Part shown: piece by piece, positions 26,938 to 34,709 of the stretch
How the letters are laid out: every line of letters starts with the position of its first letter
How positions within the stretch are numbered: position 1 is the first letter of the stretch
Source of the DNA: Phycisphaerae bacterium
GTDB lineage: Bacteria; Planctomycetota; Phycisphaerae; UBA1845
Direction of reading: 5' to 3'
NCBI GenBank assembly: GCA_024102815.1
Contig: JAGFJJ010000004.1
Coordinates: forward strand, 1-54,237
Length of the DNA: 54,237 bases
Program-made: the position numbers and the translations under genes
The notes under the pieces: generated by a model
Databases searched by the model: none
Told to the model about the DNA's origin: nothing
The model's input: the letters and a program-made list of their open reading frames with translations, nothing else

Positions 26938-27000
26938 CCGGATCTCCTATTCTCCAAGAAGGCCGAGGTCTCTGGTTGTGCCTCTCGTGTGCTGGTGAAA

Positions 27001-27951
27001 TCACGCCGGTGGTGGGTGCGGGGCGCCGTCATTCGCCGCGAGTCGGCAGCACGCCGGTACCCGTACGGCGCGGGCTAATCCTAGCAGCTCCATAGCCCGG
27101 ATGGTCAAATAGCTCATGTCAAGCTGCCACCATTTTAGTCCATGCCTTGCCGAATATGGAAAGGAATGGTGGTTATTGTGCCAGCCTTCTCCGAAGGCCA
27201 AAACGCCAAAGAGAAAGTTGTTCCGGCTCTGGTCGCCCCGATCAAAAGGTCGGCTTCCCCAAAGATGGCAAACCGAGTTGATGCTCCATGTGACGTGGTG
27301 ACCAATGAAGATGCGCACCAAGCCTCCCCAGAGAAACCCCAAAAACGCACCAGACCACGTGCCCGTGAAAGCCCCACCGAGCGCGGTCGGAATGAGAAGG
27401 CCGAGGAGCACCCACGCCCCGAAAAAGCGGCTTGTGGTACGGATCAGGCTATCGGAGTAGAGATCGCGCACATAGCGCTTGAGGTTTGGGTAGTCACGCT
27501 TGAAGATCCACCCGACGTGCGCGTGCCCAAAACCCCTGAGAATCCCGATTACACCGCCGCCATAGTGGTGTGGGGAATGCGGATCTTCAGGTTCATCACT
27601 GTGCTGATGGTGTCGACGGTGGACAGCGACCCATTTCAGCACCGGCCCCTGGACCGCCATGGAGCCGAATACGGCCAGCAGGAACTTGACCGGTCGGACT
27701 GCCTCGAAGGATCGATGGGCGAACAACCGGTGGTAGCCGACAGTGACGCCCAATCCAGCTACGGTATACATACCGGTCAAGAGCGCCAGCTCTGTCCATG
27801 TGACGCCCCATCCCCAGAAGCCGTACACAGCGACCACCAAACCCAAGAAGGGAACCACGACGCCTACCGCCGCGGCGAAACGCTGCGTGGCCGGTTGGGT
27901 AGCCGTGGAATTCGCCCCGCCGTCCGCAATCACGTTGCTTGTTGTCCTCAT
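27001..27951 (-). CDS. Membrane acyl desaturase (fatty acid desaturase)
   Basis: The frame encodes 316 residues. The three His boxes of membrane desaturases are present: HRLFAH (about 75), HRRHHQHSD (about 111) and EGWHNNHHSFP (about 263). At least four hydrophobic spans surround them (VGVVVPFLGLVVAVYGF, LALLTGMYTVAGLGVT, and two around 185-210). It inserts a double bond into acyl chains at the membrane, probably of the acyl-CoA/acyl-ACP delta-9 type. Desaturases of this type raise membrane fluidity and are often cold-regulated. The start is ATG 27951, with no strong ribosome site. The neighbours are two B12 radical SAM enzymes. Confidence 0.92.
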   Translation of the reverse strand: MRTTSNVIADGGANSTATQPATQRFAAAVGVVVPFLGLVVAVYGFWGWGVTWTELALLTGMYTVAGLGVTVGYHRLFAHRSFEAVRPVKFLLAVFGSMAVQGPVLKWVAVHRRHHQHSDEPEDPHSPHHYGGGVIGILRGFGHAHVGWIFKRDYPNLKRYVRDLYSDSLIRTTSRFFGAWVLLGLLIPTALGGAFTGTWSGAFLGFLWGGLVRIFIGHHVTWSINSVCHLWGSRPFDRGDQSRNNFLFGVLAFGEGWHNNHHSFPYSARHGLKWWQLDMSYLTIRAMELLGLARAVRVPACCRLAANDGAPHPPPA

Positions 27952-27964
27952 GGTTAACAGTGCC

Positions 27965-29887
27965 TCAGTTAATTATGGCTGTTGTCCACGCCGAAGGCGG
28001 ATTGAGTTGAGTCAGGACCGGCAATGGCGTGCTCGCCTCGCTATCCACCGGGCCGGCCGGGCATTCGGCCCTTGTCCCTCTTGTCGCCGGAGTGACCGGG
28101 ATCGCGTGGCTCGCGCCAGACCCATCGACGGCACGCATTGGAATGCTGTTGACAGGTACCGCCGTTTTCCTTCGAATCTTTCCGAAACGCAGTCGTAGGG
28201 CCCAGCCAAACGTCTTACGGGCAGTTTGCGCGAGGCCCCACATTCCGAGGACCTGCCAGATGGCGTCGGCAAAATGCAGCCGGGTGACGGGGCGAACGAG
28301 CGACCGGAGCAGGCGCATCGGGTTGTAGAAGTACGCGTACGCCAGAAGAATGTTGATCTGCTTCCGCCAAGGTCGCCGGTGCCGCGACGCAACGACATAG
28401 TTGCCCCCGAGCATATACTCCTCAACGCGGCGCCCGCCGACGCTTTCGAACGCCATTCCCGACGTGTAATTCCCGACGTACGACTGCGACCCCGTGGCGG
28501 GGACCAGCATCAAGACTTGCATGCTGACCGAGCCGGCCTTTCGCAGCAGACGTACCTGGTTCAGCAGGCCATACGGCTTGGGTCCGAAGCTGATCAGCGG
28601 TTGTTCATCGTGATGCATCATCATTGGCATGGGATGAATGCTGTTCTCCTTGAGCAACCTAAATGCCTCGCTCGTCTTGTCCACGCTTTGGCCCTTCTTG
28701 ATCAGCGTTGCGGTCATGTCCTCAACGCCCACCCAGAGGCTTTGCGCGCCAGCTTTCCGAACCAGCGGGAGGTGTTCTTGAATTTTCAGCGTATCGTGCA
28801 CCGTCGCTTCTGTAGCCCATCGAAATCGGCCTCTACGACGACGGTTGCTCCTGCGAACCTGGGCAAGTGTTTCGACGATCTCGAGCGTGCGTCGTTCGCA
28901 ATTGAAGAAGTTGTCATCTGCGCCAAAGAAAAATCGCAGGCCGAACTCGCTTTGGATGCGGGTCATCTCGTCGGCGATGCGCTCGCCGCTCTTGACACGG
29001 TGTTGTCGCTGGTTATACGCCGGAATCGGACAATACGGACAAGCGAACTTGCACCCGAACGTCATCACCAGCGATCCGATTGGACTATACCTTCGAACCT
29101 GATCCGCGGAGAGTGCACGCGGGCTCAGCGTGGCCGCCCGACTTGGCGGCTCGAGCAAACGGTAGCCGAGCGCAGCATGAGGCAATTCGTCAAGATCTCC
29201 AACAAGCCGCTGAATCCCCGTGTCGATCAACTCCGTGGCGACGTTACCGCCGTCGGATCGCGCGTAAACAAGCCCTGGTATTGTGTCCAATGCGCCGCTG
29301 TCGCGGGCACGTAGAAAGGTCGCGCGGATGGATTCTCTTCCGCTGCGAACGGTCAGGAGAGTCTCAATAAGGTTCAGGAGTACATATTCTTCGCCCGTCA
29401 CAGCGACATCCGTACTCCACGGATCCTTCGGATCCGTACCGAAAACATCCCAAGGTTCGTAAATCACTTTCGGCCCGCCGGCGATGATGAGCGGGCGGTG
29501 TTCGGAAGCGATCTGGCAGGCATCCCGGATCAGCCCTTTGCACGCGGCGGTGTGCAGCTGCATGCTCGACACCATGAAGATGTCCGGAATCCCCCCATCA
29601 ACGCGCATTTGTGACGGCCGGAATTTCCGGTTCCATTGCTGCAACACGATGCGGGTTTTCTCAAACCCAACGTCTGCCATCGCAGCGCCGATCGCTCGAA
29701 CGCCCGCCGGTGCCATCCGTATGTCGGCATAGATAAATGGCAGCATGCGGGTGCGGTGGTCGAATGCACAAGCGACGACACTGGTAAGATCATGATCGCG
29801 GGCGATTCGCCGTATGCGTCTGCGCAAACTCAGCAGCGCGCCTGGCGCCAAGAGTTCATCACCTCTTGTGCGACGTGGTAGTTCCAT
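27965..29887 (-). CDS. B12-binding radical SAM enzyme, copy 2
   Basis: The frame encodes 640 residues with GGAG upstream of ATG 29887. A long N-terminal cobalamin-domain-like part (FIYADIRMAPAGVRAIG, LIIAGGPKVIYEPWDVF, VAVTGEEYVLLNLI) precedes the radical SAM core with TFGCKFACPYCPIPAYNQ (CxxxCxxC), FFFGADDNFFN and WVGVEDMTATLIKKG. The C-terminal 70 residues are low-complexity. It differs clearly from copy 1 and probably acts on another substrate. The start lies two bases after the stop of the HesB-like gene, so the two are cotranscribed. The desaturase starts 14 bases downstream of its end. Confidence 0.88.
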   Translation of the reverse strand: MELPRRTRGDELLAPGALLSLRRRIRRIARDHDLTSVVACAFDHRTRMLPFIYADIRMAPAGVRAIGAAMADVGFEKTRIVLQQWNRKFRPSQMRVDGGIPDIFMVSSMQLHTAACKGLIRDACQIASEHRPLIIAGGPKVIYEPWDVFGTDPKDPWSTDVAVTGEEYVLLNLIETLLTVRSGRESIRATFLRARDSGALDTIPGLVYARSDGGNVATELIDTGIQRLVGDLDELPHAALGYRLLEPPSRAATLSPRALSADQVRRYSPIGSLVMTFGCKFACPYCPIPAYNQRQHRVKSGERIADEMTRIQSEFGLRFFFGADDNFFNCERRTLEIVETLAQVRRSNRRRRGRFRWATEATVHDTLKIQEHLPLVRKAGAQSLWVGVEDMTATLIKKGQSVDKTSEAFRLLKENSIHPMPMMMHHDEQPLISFGPKPYGLLNQVRLLRKAGSVSMQVLMLVPATGSQSYVGNYTSGMAFESVGGRRVEEYMLGGNYVVASRHRRPWRKQINILLAYAYFYNPMRLLRSLVRPVTRLHFADAIWQVLGMWGLAQTARKTFGWALRLRFGKIRRKTAVPVNSIPMRAVDGSGASHAIPVTPATRGTRAECPAGPVDSEASTPLPVLTQLNPPSAWTTAIIN

Positions 29888-29889
29888 GT

Positions 29890-30174
29890 CTAACCACTCC
29901 TGGGAGTCGCTCGGTGGAGTCTCAGTTTTGCACCCGCGCCGGTCATTCGAACGTGAAGTCTTAATTCGGCCATGGCTTCCGACACGGCCGTATCAAGGAG
30001 GAGAACGTTCTTGCCTTCATGGATGAACGTGGTGTCATCCGGCCTCGAGCGGTCCGGGCGCAGTCGCCACCCACCCGTTTCTTGCGTGAACCTGAATGCT
30101 CGGTCACCGCCGACCTTCCTGTTGGCCAGTTTCTTTGACAAGCGATCCAATGCAGCCTTCGTTACCGTTAACAT
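29890..30174 (-). CDS. HesB/IscA-like protein lacking cluster cysteines, copy 1
   Basis: The frame encodes 94 residues. The pattern ALDRLSKKLANR, GGWRLRPDRSRPDDTTF, GKNVLLLDTAVSEAMAELRLHV resembles the A-type iron-sulfur carrier fold. It has no cysteine at all, so it cannot bind a cluster in the usual way. A close analogue is at 32261-32572. It may be a degenerate scaffold with another role. It lies at the head of the radical SAM run, which makes an accessory role for an iron-sulfur enzyme conceivable, but the missing cysteines argue against simple delivery. Confidence 0.6.
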   Translation of the reverse strand: MLTVTKAALDRLSKKLANRKVGGDRAFRFTQETGGWRLRPDRSRPDDTTFIHEGKNVLLLDTAVSEAMAELRLHVRMTGAGAKLRLHRATPRSG

Positions 30175-30311
30175 CTTTCACCATTGATCCGCACAAGGTC
30201 GGATCCCTTCGGAGAACAGCCTTTGCAACGATGGCGCTTTGTGATCGGGACGTCGGCCATGTCTTGCTCCAGCTATCGTGAGACGGTTCATTTGGCGTAA
30301 CGGGTATTCGC

Positions 30312-30716
30312 CTATTGCTTTCCCGCGGCTTCCGGTCCTGAGCTGGTTCCGCTCCAAGTCTCCCCCGGCACAGCCTGAGCGAGTGCGAAGAGCTGAACCA
30401 TGGCTCCGGTTGCTGTTTCGACTTCCGCGGTAGCCGCAAGCACCTCGACTCCGAGAATGCCTCGGATCTCTTTTCGCAGGGATTGGGATGCCATACTGAA
30501 CAGCTGCTGATGAAACTCACGAAGCCGAGCGGCACCTTCCGGACTCTTGGCCAACGCTCTCTCGGCGCGTGAAAGCGCATCGTGAAGCGTGATGACGACC
30601 GTATCGTGGCTCATGACCACGGTGATTGCACCAGGCCGCAAGCCCGTCGTTCGCCATTCAAAGTCAATGGCGGCGTGTGCGATCTGTTGAGCTCTTGTCG
30701 GAGTGGAAGAGAGCAT
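30312..30716 (-). CDS. DUF2294-like protein, type B, copy 2
   Basis: The frame encodes 134 residues from ATG 30716 (MLSSTPTRAQQIAHAAIDFE). The alignment with copy 1 fixes this start: QIAHAA, ITVVMSHDTVVITLHDALS, ERALAKSPEGAARLREFHQQL, EIRGILGVEV all match. No good ribosome site is seen. It is preceded by a second copy of the candidate riboswitch leader and diverges from the type A gene at 31090. The tail (QAVPGETWSGTSSG) also matches copy 1 (VPSGTWSG). The function is unknown. Confidence 0.72.
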   Translation of the reverse strand: MLSSTPTRAQQIAHAAIDFEWRTTGLRPGAITVVMSHDTVVITLHDALSRAERALAKSPEGAARLREFHQQLFSMASQSLRKEIRGILGVEVLAATAEVETATGAMVQLFALAQAVPGETWSGTSSGPEAAGKQ

Positions 30717-30753
30717 CAGGTTTCTGTCGCCGACCCGTCTTGCTTCCGTTGTC

Positions 30754-30806
30754 AAAAAAAACCGACGCGGTAGAACACGCACAAGCGTGCTCAACCACGT
30801 CGGTTT
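30754..30806 (-). terminator. Intrinsic terminator in leader 2
   Basis: The hairpin stem and eight-base T-run match the layout of leader 1. The inner loop differs in sequence but keeps GAGCAC and GTGC pairing elements. Confidence 0.75.
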
Positions 30807-30906
30807 ACTTTTCGATCGGCCACCCGCTACTGCCGGGCCGCCCCTCATCAAGTCATCCGAACACTGCGCTCGGGCCCGACGTTCCAAACATCGCGACTCC
30901 GCTCAC
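30754..30906 (-). ncRNA. Conserved leader with intrinsic terminator: candidate riboswitch, copy 2
   Basis: On the minus strand transcription should start near 30906. The block GATGACTTGATGAGGGGC, then GGGTGGC and AGTAAACCGACG, matches leader 1 with compensating-looking changes. It ends in a stem AAACCGACG/CGTCGGTTT (30759-30806) followed by a long T-run (30754-30761 on the plus strand as A). The gene starts 38 bases further on. Conservation between two leaders whose genes are clearly diverged points to a functional RNA rather than chance. Confidence 0.6.
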
Positions 30907-30912
30907 ATCTCT

Positions 30913-30918
30913 ATTATA
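30913..30918 (-). promoter_or_regulatory. -10 element TATAAT of leader 2
   Basis: TATAAT on the minus strand preceded by TGGCG, as at leader 1 (TTGGCG-TATACT). The -35 box is not obvious. Confidence 0.55.
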
Positions 30919-31089
30919 CGCCATTGGTCCGGTGGCGGTAGTCAGATTCCGGAAAGAATCGTAGAATTTCGGCCGACGGACGGCGTTCTTGAGGTCAGGA
31001 CGGCGAAGTTGGTGGTTGCCGCGCTCGTTGGGGATACGTCCGGGCCGACGGCAACGAAATTGCCACTTGAAGACAATTTCGAGGTCACG

Positions 31090-31470
31090 ATGAAAACGCA
31101 GGGAGAAATTGAGGCCGCGATTTGCGAGGGCATCAAGCGCTTCGAACTGGAGTTTATGGGCCGTGGCCCTAAAGACATCCGTTCGCACCTGATTGACGAC
31201 CTCGTTGTTGTCCGACTTCAGGGCGTTCTTACTGCGGCCGAACAGCAACTGGTCCAGACGCTTCCAACCGACAAGGGCCGAGACCTGCTTAAGCAAGTAC
31301 GAGTTCAACTAATCGAAACCGCCCGCCCGGTGCTGGAATCCATGGTTCAGGAGATTACAGGGGTTGAGATCGTGAGCCTGCACCACGACATCAGTACTTT
31401 GACCGGCGAAGAAGTGGTTGTCTTCACGTTGGCTCAATCGCCACTCGTCCGTGAGAAGAAGAGACGGTAG
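31090..31470 (+). CDS. DUF2294-like protein, type A, copy 2
   Basis: The frame encodes 126 residues from ATG 31090, set by alignment with copy 1 (MKTQGEIEAAICEGIKRFE against MKTKGEIESAICEGIRRFE). About four fifths of residues are identical by eye, far more than between the type B copies. Features include RGPKDIRSHLIDDLVVVRLQ and SLHHDISTLTGEEVVVFTLA. It diverges from the type B gene at 30716, so the pair repeats the 13.1-14.3 kb layout in inverted order. The function is unknown. Confidence 0.75.
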   Translation: MKTQGEIEAAICEGIKRFELEFMGRGPKDIRSHLIDDLVVVRLQGVLTAAEQQLVQTLPTDKGRDLLKQVRVQLIETARPVLESMVQEITGVEIVSLHHDISTLTGEEVVVFTLAQSPLVREKKRR

Positions 31471-31602
31471 TGGGTTCTTGAAGCATGCGCTCGATCGTCT
31501 CCGATGGTGAGAATCTCACGCAGGCTTCAATCGGTTCTTCCTGCAATTGAACCGAAAACGCGGGAGTGTCCGTCCTGCTCCATCGACCAAGTCATTGCGC
31601 AT

Positions 31603-31809
31603 TCAATTCGGCCCACTACGTGCCGCCGGACCGTCAGCCTCTTCAGTCCGCCCGACTTGGCCCTCCTCAACGGGTGGTTTCGATTCGCCCGGAACACGGT
31701 TCTGTCGCCGCTCTCGTTTCCGTGCCGCCTTCTCGGCCTTCTTTTGATCGCGATGTCTCTTTTGTTGTTCGCGCTGGATTTTCAGGACCGATGGTCTTTG
31801 CTTAGCCAT
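31603..31809 (-). CDS. Small highly basic protein (MAKQRPSVLK type)
   Basis: The frame encodes 68 residues. ATG 31809 has GGAGAGC five bases upstream. The first 45 residues are Lys/Arg/Gln-rich helix (MAKQRPSVLKIQREQQKRHR, DQKKAEKAARKRERRQ), followed by an acidic, Pro-rich tail (VPGESKPPVEEGQVG). I recall similar short basic proteins annotated as hypothetical in many bacteria. The charge suggests nucleic-acid or ribosome contact. It lies 16 bases downstream of the DUF6197-like gene and is probably cotranscribed. Confidence 0.65.
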   Translation of the reverse strand: MAKQRPSVLKIQREQQKRHRDQKKAEKAARKRERRQNRVPGESKPPVEEGQVGRTEEADGPAARSGPN

Positions 31810-31825
31810 TAGCTCTCCACGGTGC

Positions 31826-32254
31826 TTAGGATGCTGCCTGCGAATCGCAGGCCTTCGTTTCCTTTTCTCCAAACGCGCTTTGTAACTGGGACCCCTCGGT
31901 GCCATTGCGCCAGATCGGCATCGATTCGATCTGCCCACGAATGACTTCGAGCGTCGTGTCGTCGCGATCGTTGAATTCCTGCAACGATATCATCGCGCGC
32001 AGCTCTTCATCCGGAACAGGCCATCCGTACGTCTCTCGCTTACCATGAATGTGGCGGTCGCATTGGTCAAAGAGCACAAACGCTCGCTGCCAGCCGAATA
32101 AATGGCACATCGCTCCAGAAAGATCCCATGCGACTGCCATTGCATTATCGTATGCAACGTGCTCGCCGTTTACATCCACAGCCTCGGCGTTACGGCACCA
32201 AGCACCGGGACTTGCGAACAGCGTCAGTAACTGTTCCTTTTCGTCGTGCATCAT
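31826..32254 (-). CDS. DUF6197-like protein
   Basis: The frame encodes 142 residues. ATG 32254 (a second ATG follows) with AAGGCGAG upstream. Pattern: GAWCRNAEAVDVNG, AVAWDLSGAMCHLFGW, FNDRDDTTLEVIRGQIES. It resembles the DUF6197 family (Trp-Cys start, internal L-G-A, and a C-terminal W/FND-x-T-EVL helix), which has no known function. It starts just after the HesB-like gene stop (32261). The C-terminal 25 residues are unrelated low-complexity. Confidence 0.5.
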   Translation of the reverse strand: MMHDEKEQLLTLFASPGAWCRNAEAVDVNGEHVAYDNAMAVAWDLSGAMCHLFGWQRAFVLFDQCDRHIHGKRETYGWPVPDEELRAMISLQEFNDRDDTTLEVIRGQIESMPIWRNGTEGSQLQSAFGEKETKACDSQAAS

Positions 32255-32260
32255 GGCAGA

Positions 32261-32572
32261 CTACTCGCCTTCTGCCGCCGGCCGAATCGCAAGCTGATCC
32301 CCCTCAACGTCGAGGGCGTGGTCGGCAAGCAAGTCGGAGACCTGCGAGTCCGGCAGCAATACGACTCGGCCGCCGTGGTCGAGTGTCGCGTCATCCTCCC
32401 GCACCCGATCCGGTTGAAGGGAGATCCCATTCCCGTCGTACACGAGGCGGATTGCGACATCCGATGGCGCTCCCTGCTGCGCCAACAATCCCTCGAGGCT
32501 GGCACAATCAGCATGCGCAACGGCTTGAAGTGTACCCCCCGATCCATGAATAGTCCTTTGGTGGCCCAACAA
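32261..32572 (-). CDS. HesB/IscA-like protein lacking cluster cysteines, copy 2
   Basis: The frame encodes about 103 residues from TTG 32572; the true start may be further in, since the first 20 residues are not family-like. The core (IRLVYDGNGISLQPDRVRE, DDATLDHGGRVVLLPDSQ, VSDLLADHALDV) matches the gene at 29890 in order: LRPDRSRPDDTTF, VLLLDTAVSEAMAELRLHV. One cysteine is present but not in the CGC arrangement of A-type carriers. It starts 12 bases after the RRM copy 3 stop. Confidence 0.55.
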   Translation of the reverse strand: MLGHQRTIHGSGGTLQAVAHADCASLEGLLAQQGAPSDVAIRLVYDGNGISLQPDRVREDDATLDHGGRVVLLPDSQVSDLLADHALDVEGDQLAIRPAAEGE

Positions 32573-32584
32573 GGTCGCGACTAA

Positions 32585-32869
32585 TTACCAACGTTTTCCA
32601 CGATCTTGACTACCGGCCTCCACACGTGGTCTAGCCTCGTTCACCTTGATCGTACGGCCACCGAAGTCCTTGCCGTCCAACGCGGAAATCGCCGCTACGG
32701 CTTCCGCGTCGGATTTCATCTCCACGAATCCGAACCCCTTGCTCTGGCCAGTGTAGCGATCCGTGATCACGGTCACGCTATCAACGGTACCGTGGTCAGC
32801 AAAGAGCTGCTCCAAGTCCGGGGTGCTTACGCTGTAGCCGAGATTTCCTACGTAGAGTTTCTTACCCAT
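32585..32869 (-). CDS. Small RRM RNA-binding protein, copy 3
   Basis: The frame encodes 94 residues. ATG 32869 has GAGGAGATG upstream. RNP2 KLYVGNL and RNP1 KGFGFVEM are in place, and the first 60 residues closely match copy 1 (MGKKLYVGNLGY, then DLEQLFADHGTV). The tail is short and basic (SQDRGKRW) without the Gly/Tyr-rich region. It is the first of a likely RRM, HesB-like, DUF6197-like, basic-protein operon on the minus strand. Role: RNA chaperone or cold response, inferred from the family. Confidence 0.92.
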   Translation of the reverse strand: MGKKLYVGNLGYSVSTPDLEQLFADHGTVDSVTVITDRYTGQSKGFGFVEMKSDAEAVAAISALDGKDFGGRTIKVNEARPRVEAGSQDRGKRW

Positions 32870-33672
32870 CGTTCATCTCCTCGAGAGATCTGCAAACCCG
32901 CATCACCACCGGGATCAACCGCGCTGATTCAACTTGGTTGCCTTCGCTTCAACGCCCATACTAAGCGTTGAGACAACTGGGAGTGCTTCGACCGCCATTT
33001 GTTGCTGTCCGGAAACGGACAAGACTTGGCTCTGCGCGTTAGAATACTGGTAAAACGGGATGCGGGAACTCTCTCAATTCCGTGTGGCGGTTGCCGCACG
33101 AGACCCGTCAGGCGGTGATTTCGGCGAACAGTAACGCACTGCTCCAACGACCGCCCGGTCATCATCCGAGCCTCAGTGACCAGTCCTTATCGGGAGAGCA
33201 CGCCCGCCGAGGCGAGCAGAATCTCAGGAAGTGGAACAATCAACGAAGATCGCTAACACCGGAAGCATATGCTATTCGGTTTGTGCTGCCAAGAGCGATT
33301 CCAGGATTCTCTCCAATTCTGAGAATCCTGGCCGATGCGGTGGAGCCGTCCGAAACGCTGCTCGAGCCGATTGAGGTCCCAGGGTAGGTCGTAAGCGCAA
33401 GGACAGCGCGATCTACCGTTTGAGACCGCCTTTTGACACGGAAATGCGCCGAGAGGAACCCAATACCGAGGATTCTCGCGGATCACTATGGTCCGAAGAG
33501 CAGACTGGTTCAATGCTTCGACCGGTCCATTCCGGCGCCGAATTCGACCGATCGGGCGACCAGTACCGGTCCGACTGTCGGACTCAAGCAGGACCAAGGA
33601 ACAGGGCAAGATATCAGGCCAGCCGTGGTGCTTCTGCGACGCCCTGGATAGAAAACATCGCCCCCGAAGATC
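32870..33672 (+). other. Gap of about 800 bases without a supported gene
   Basis: Several open frames on both strands have no domain or ribosome site. The bases upstream of the RRM gene could hold its promoter, but I see only a weak TATTCT-like box on the minus strand near 33040. Nothing else is recognisable. Confidence 0.45.
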
Positions 33673-33870
33673 TCACAGAGGACGCGCGTACGCTTTCGCT
33701 TTTCGTCCGCCCTGCCCGTTGGCCACGAACATCGCGGCCGTATCGTTCATCGCGCGCCGCGTGGACAACGCCAAGGCGGCTGTCGCCACCGGCGTCCCGT
33801 ACCCGATGAGTACCCGATAGAATTGGTCTTCGATGGTGCCCGATGGTCTCGACGGGTCTGGAGTGGTCAT
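33673..33870 (-). CDS. Hypothetical 65-residue protein
   Basis: Frame MTTPDPSRPSGTIEDQFY, then RVLIGYGTPVATAALALST and VANGQGGRKAKAYARPL. An ATG start lies at 33870 with a weak upstream GCGGG. A short hydrophobic stretch in the middle could be a membrane piece. The composition is protein-like but no family is recognised. It lies just inside the right direct repeat. Confidence 0.35.
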   Translation of the reverse strand: MTTPDPSRPSGTIEDQFYRVLIGYGTPVATAALALSTRRAMNDTAAMFVANGQGGRKAKAYARPL

Positions 33871-33947
33871 TCAAAACCCGCTTTGCTTTCGCAAAATCCG
33901 CGATTCTGGCGCAGGAACGCTGCTTTTCGGCCAGGGGGAAACGGAAT

Positions 33948-33968
33948 TCGATTCCCCCCGCCTCCAAT
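33948..33968 (+). repeat. Right copy of 21-base direct repeat (putative att)
   Basis: Identical to 7073-7093 (TCGATTCCCCCCGCCTCC followed by AAT). Here the bases before it read GGAATTCGATT, which fits a T-arm better than the left copy. It lies 180 bases before an integrase-like gene, as expected for an attachment site. Confidence 0.6.
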
Positions 33969-34147
33969 TCGCAAGTCTTTTTATTTAAAATAGTTACGAA
34001 TTTGGAATTGTAAAAGTGCGGAAAAAGTGCGGAGTTGACATCTGAAACGCCCACAATTCACAGGCCGCTTTAGTCGGTAGGCGGCCCCTGGCCAATACGC
34101 TGCTGGCACTTTTCGCGGGGACCGACCCCGCGGCTAGGAGCGGCGAT

Positions 34148-34546
34148 ATGGCCTGCATTTCTCATCACAAGATCAAGGGGTATCGGGTCCACTGGCGGTT
34201 CACGGTCAAGGCCGGGCCGCGCGCCGGCGAGGCGGTCCGCGGAAGCCTTCTTCTCGGCCGTTGCTGCAAGGCCGCGGCGAAAGCCCACCTCCGCATGGTC
34301 GAGGCTTGGGAAGCCTCGGTCAAGACCGGCGAGCAGATCGCCGACGCGGCCTGGAAAGTGGTCCGAGAGGCGTGGCTTCGCGAGCGGGAACTCGTCTACA
34401 CCGAGCAAACCCTGGCGCGCGCCAAACGGGTCATCGGCACGCACGAACGCTGGGGCCCGAAACCGCAACCCTTGGCCCCGCGGCCACGGTGGTTCGAGAT
34501 TATTCTCGCAAATCTGACGTTCCCGGCACGTAGTCCACGCATCTAG
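34148..34546 (+). pseudogene. Integrase-like N-terminal (arm-binding) fragment
   Basis: The frame encodes 132 residues from ATG 34148, with TAGGAGCGG upstream. The first 100 residues (KGYRVHWRFTVKAGPR, VRGSLLLGRCCKAAAKAHL, RELVYTEQTLARAKRVI) have the feel of the N-terminal arm and core-binding region of a tyrosine integrase from planctomycetes. No catalytic R-H-R-Y half follows, and the tail after about 110 is unrelated. I therefore read it as a truncated integrase. It could instead be a stand-alone small gene. Confidence 0.45.
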
Positions 34547-34709
34547 GACAAGGCTGAACAACGGCCGACACGAGTGCCCTGCGTGCGTACGCGGGTCCTC
34601 GTGGTTCGCAGAAGGCTGCTTCGCCGTCGCAAGAAAGGCCGTCAGCGGAGGCAATGTCCTGGCAGCCAAACTCGGCGGGCAAGAGCAAACGGACAAAGGG
34701 CCCGAAACC

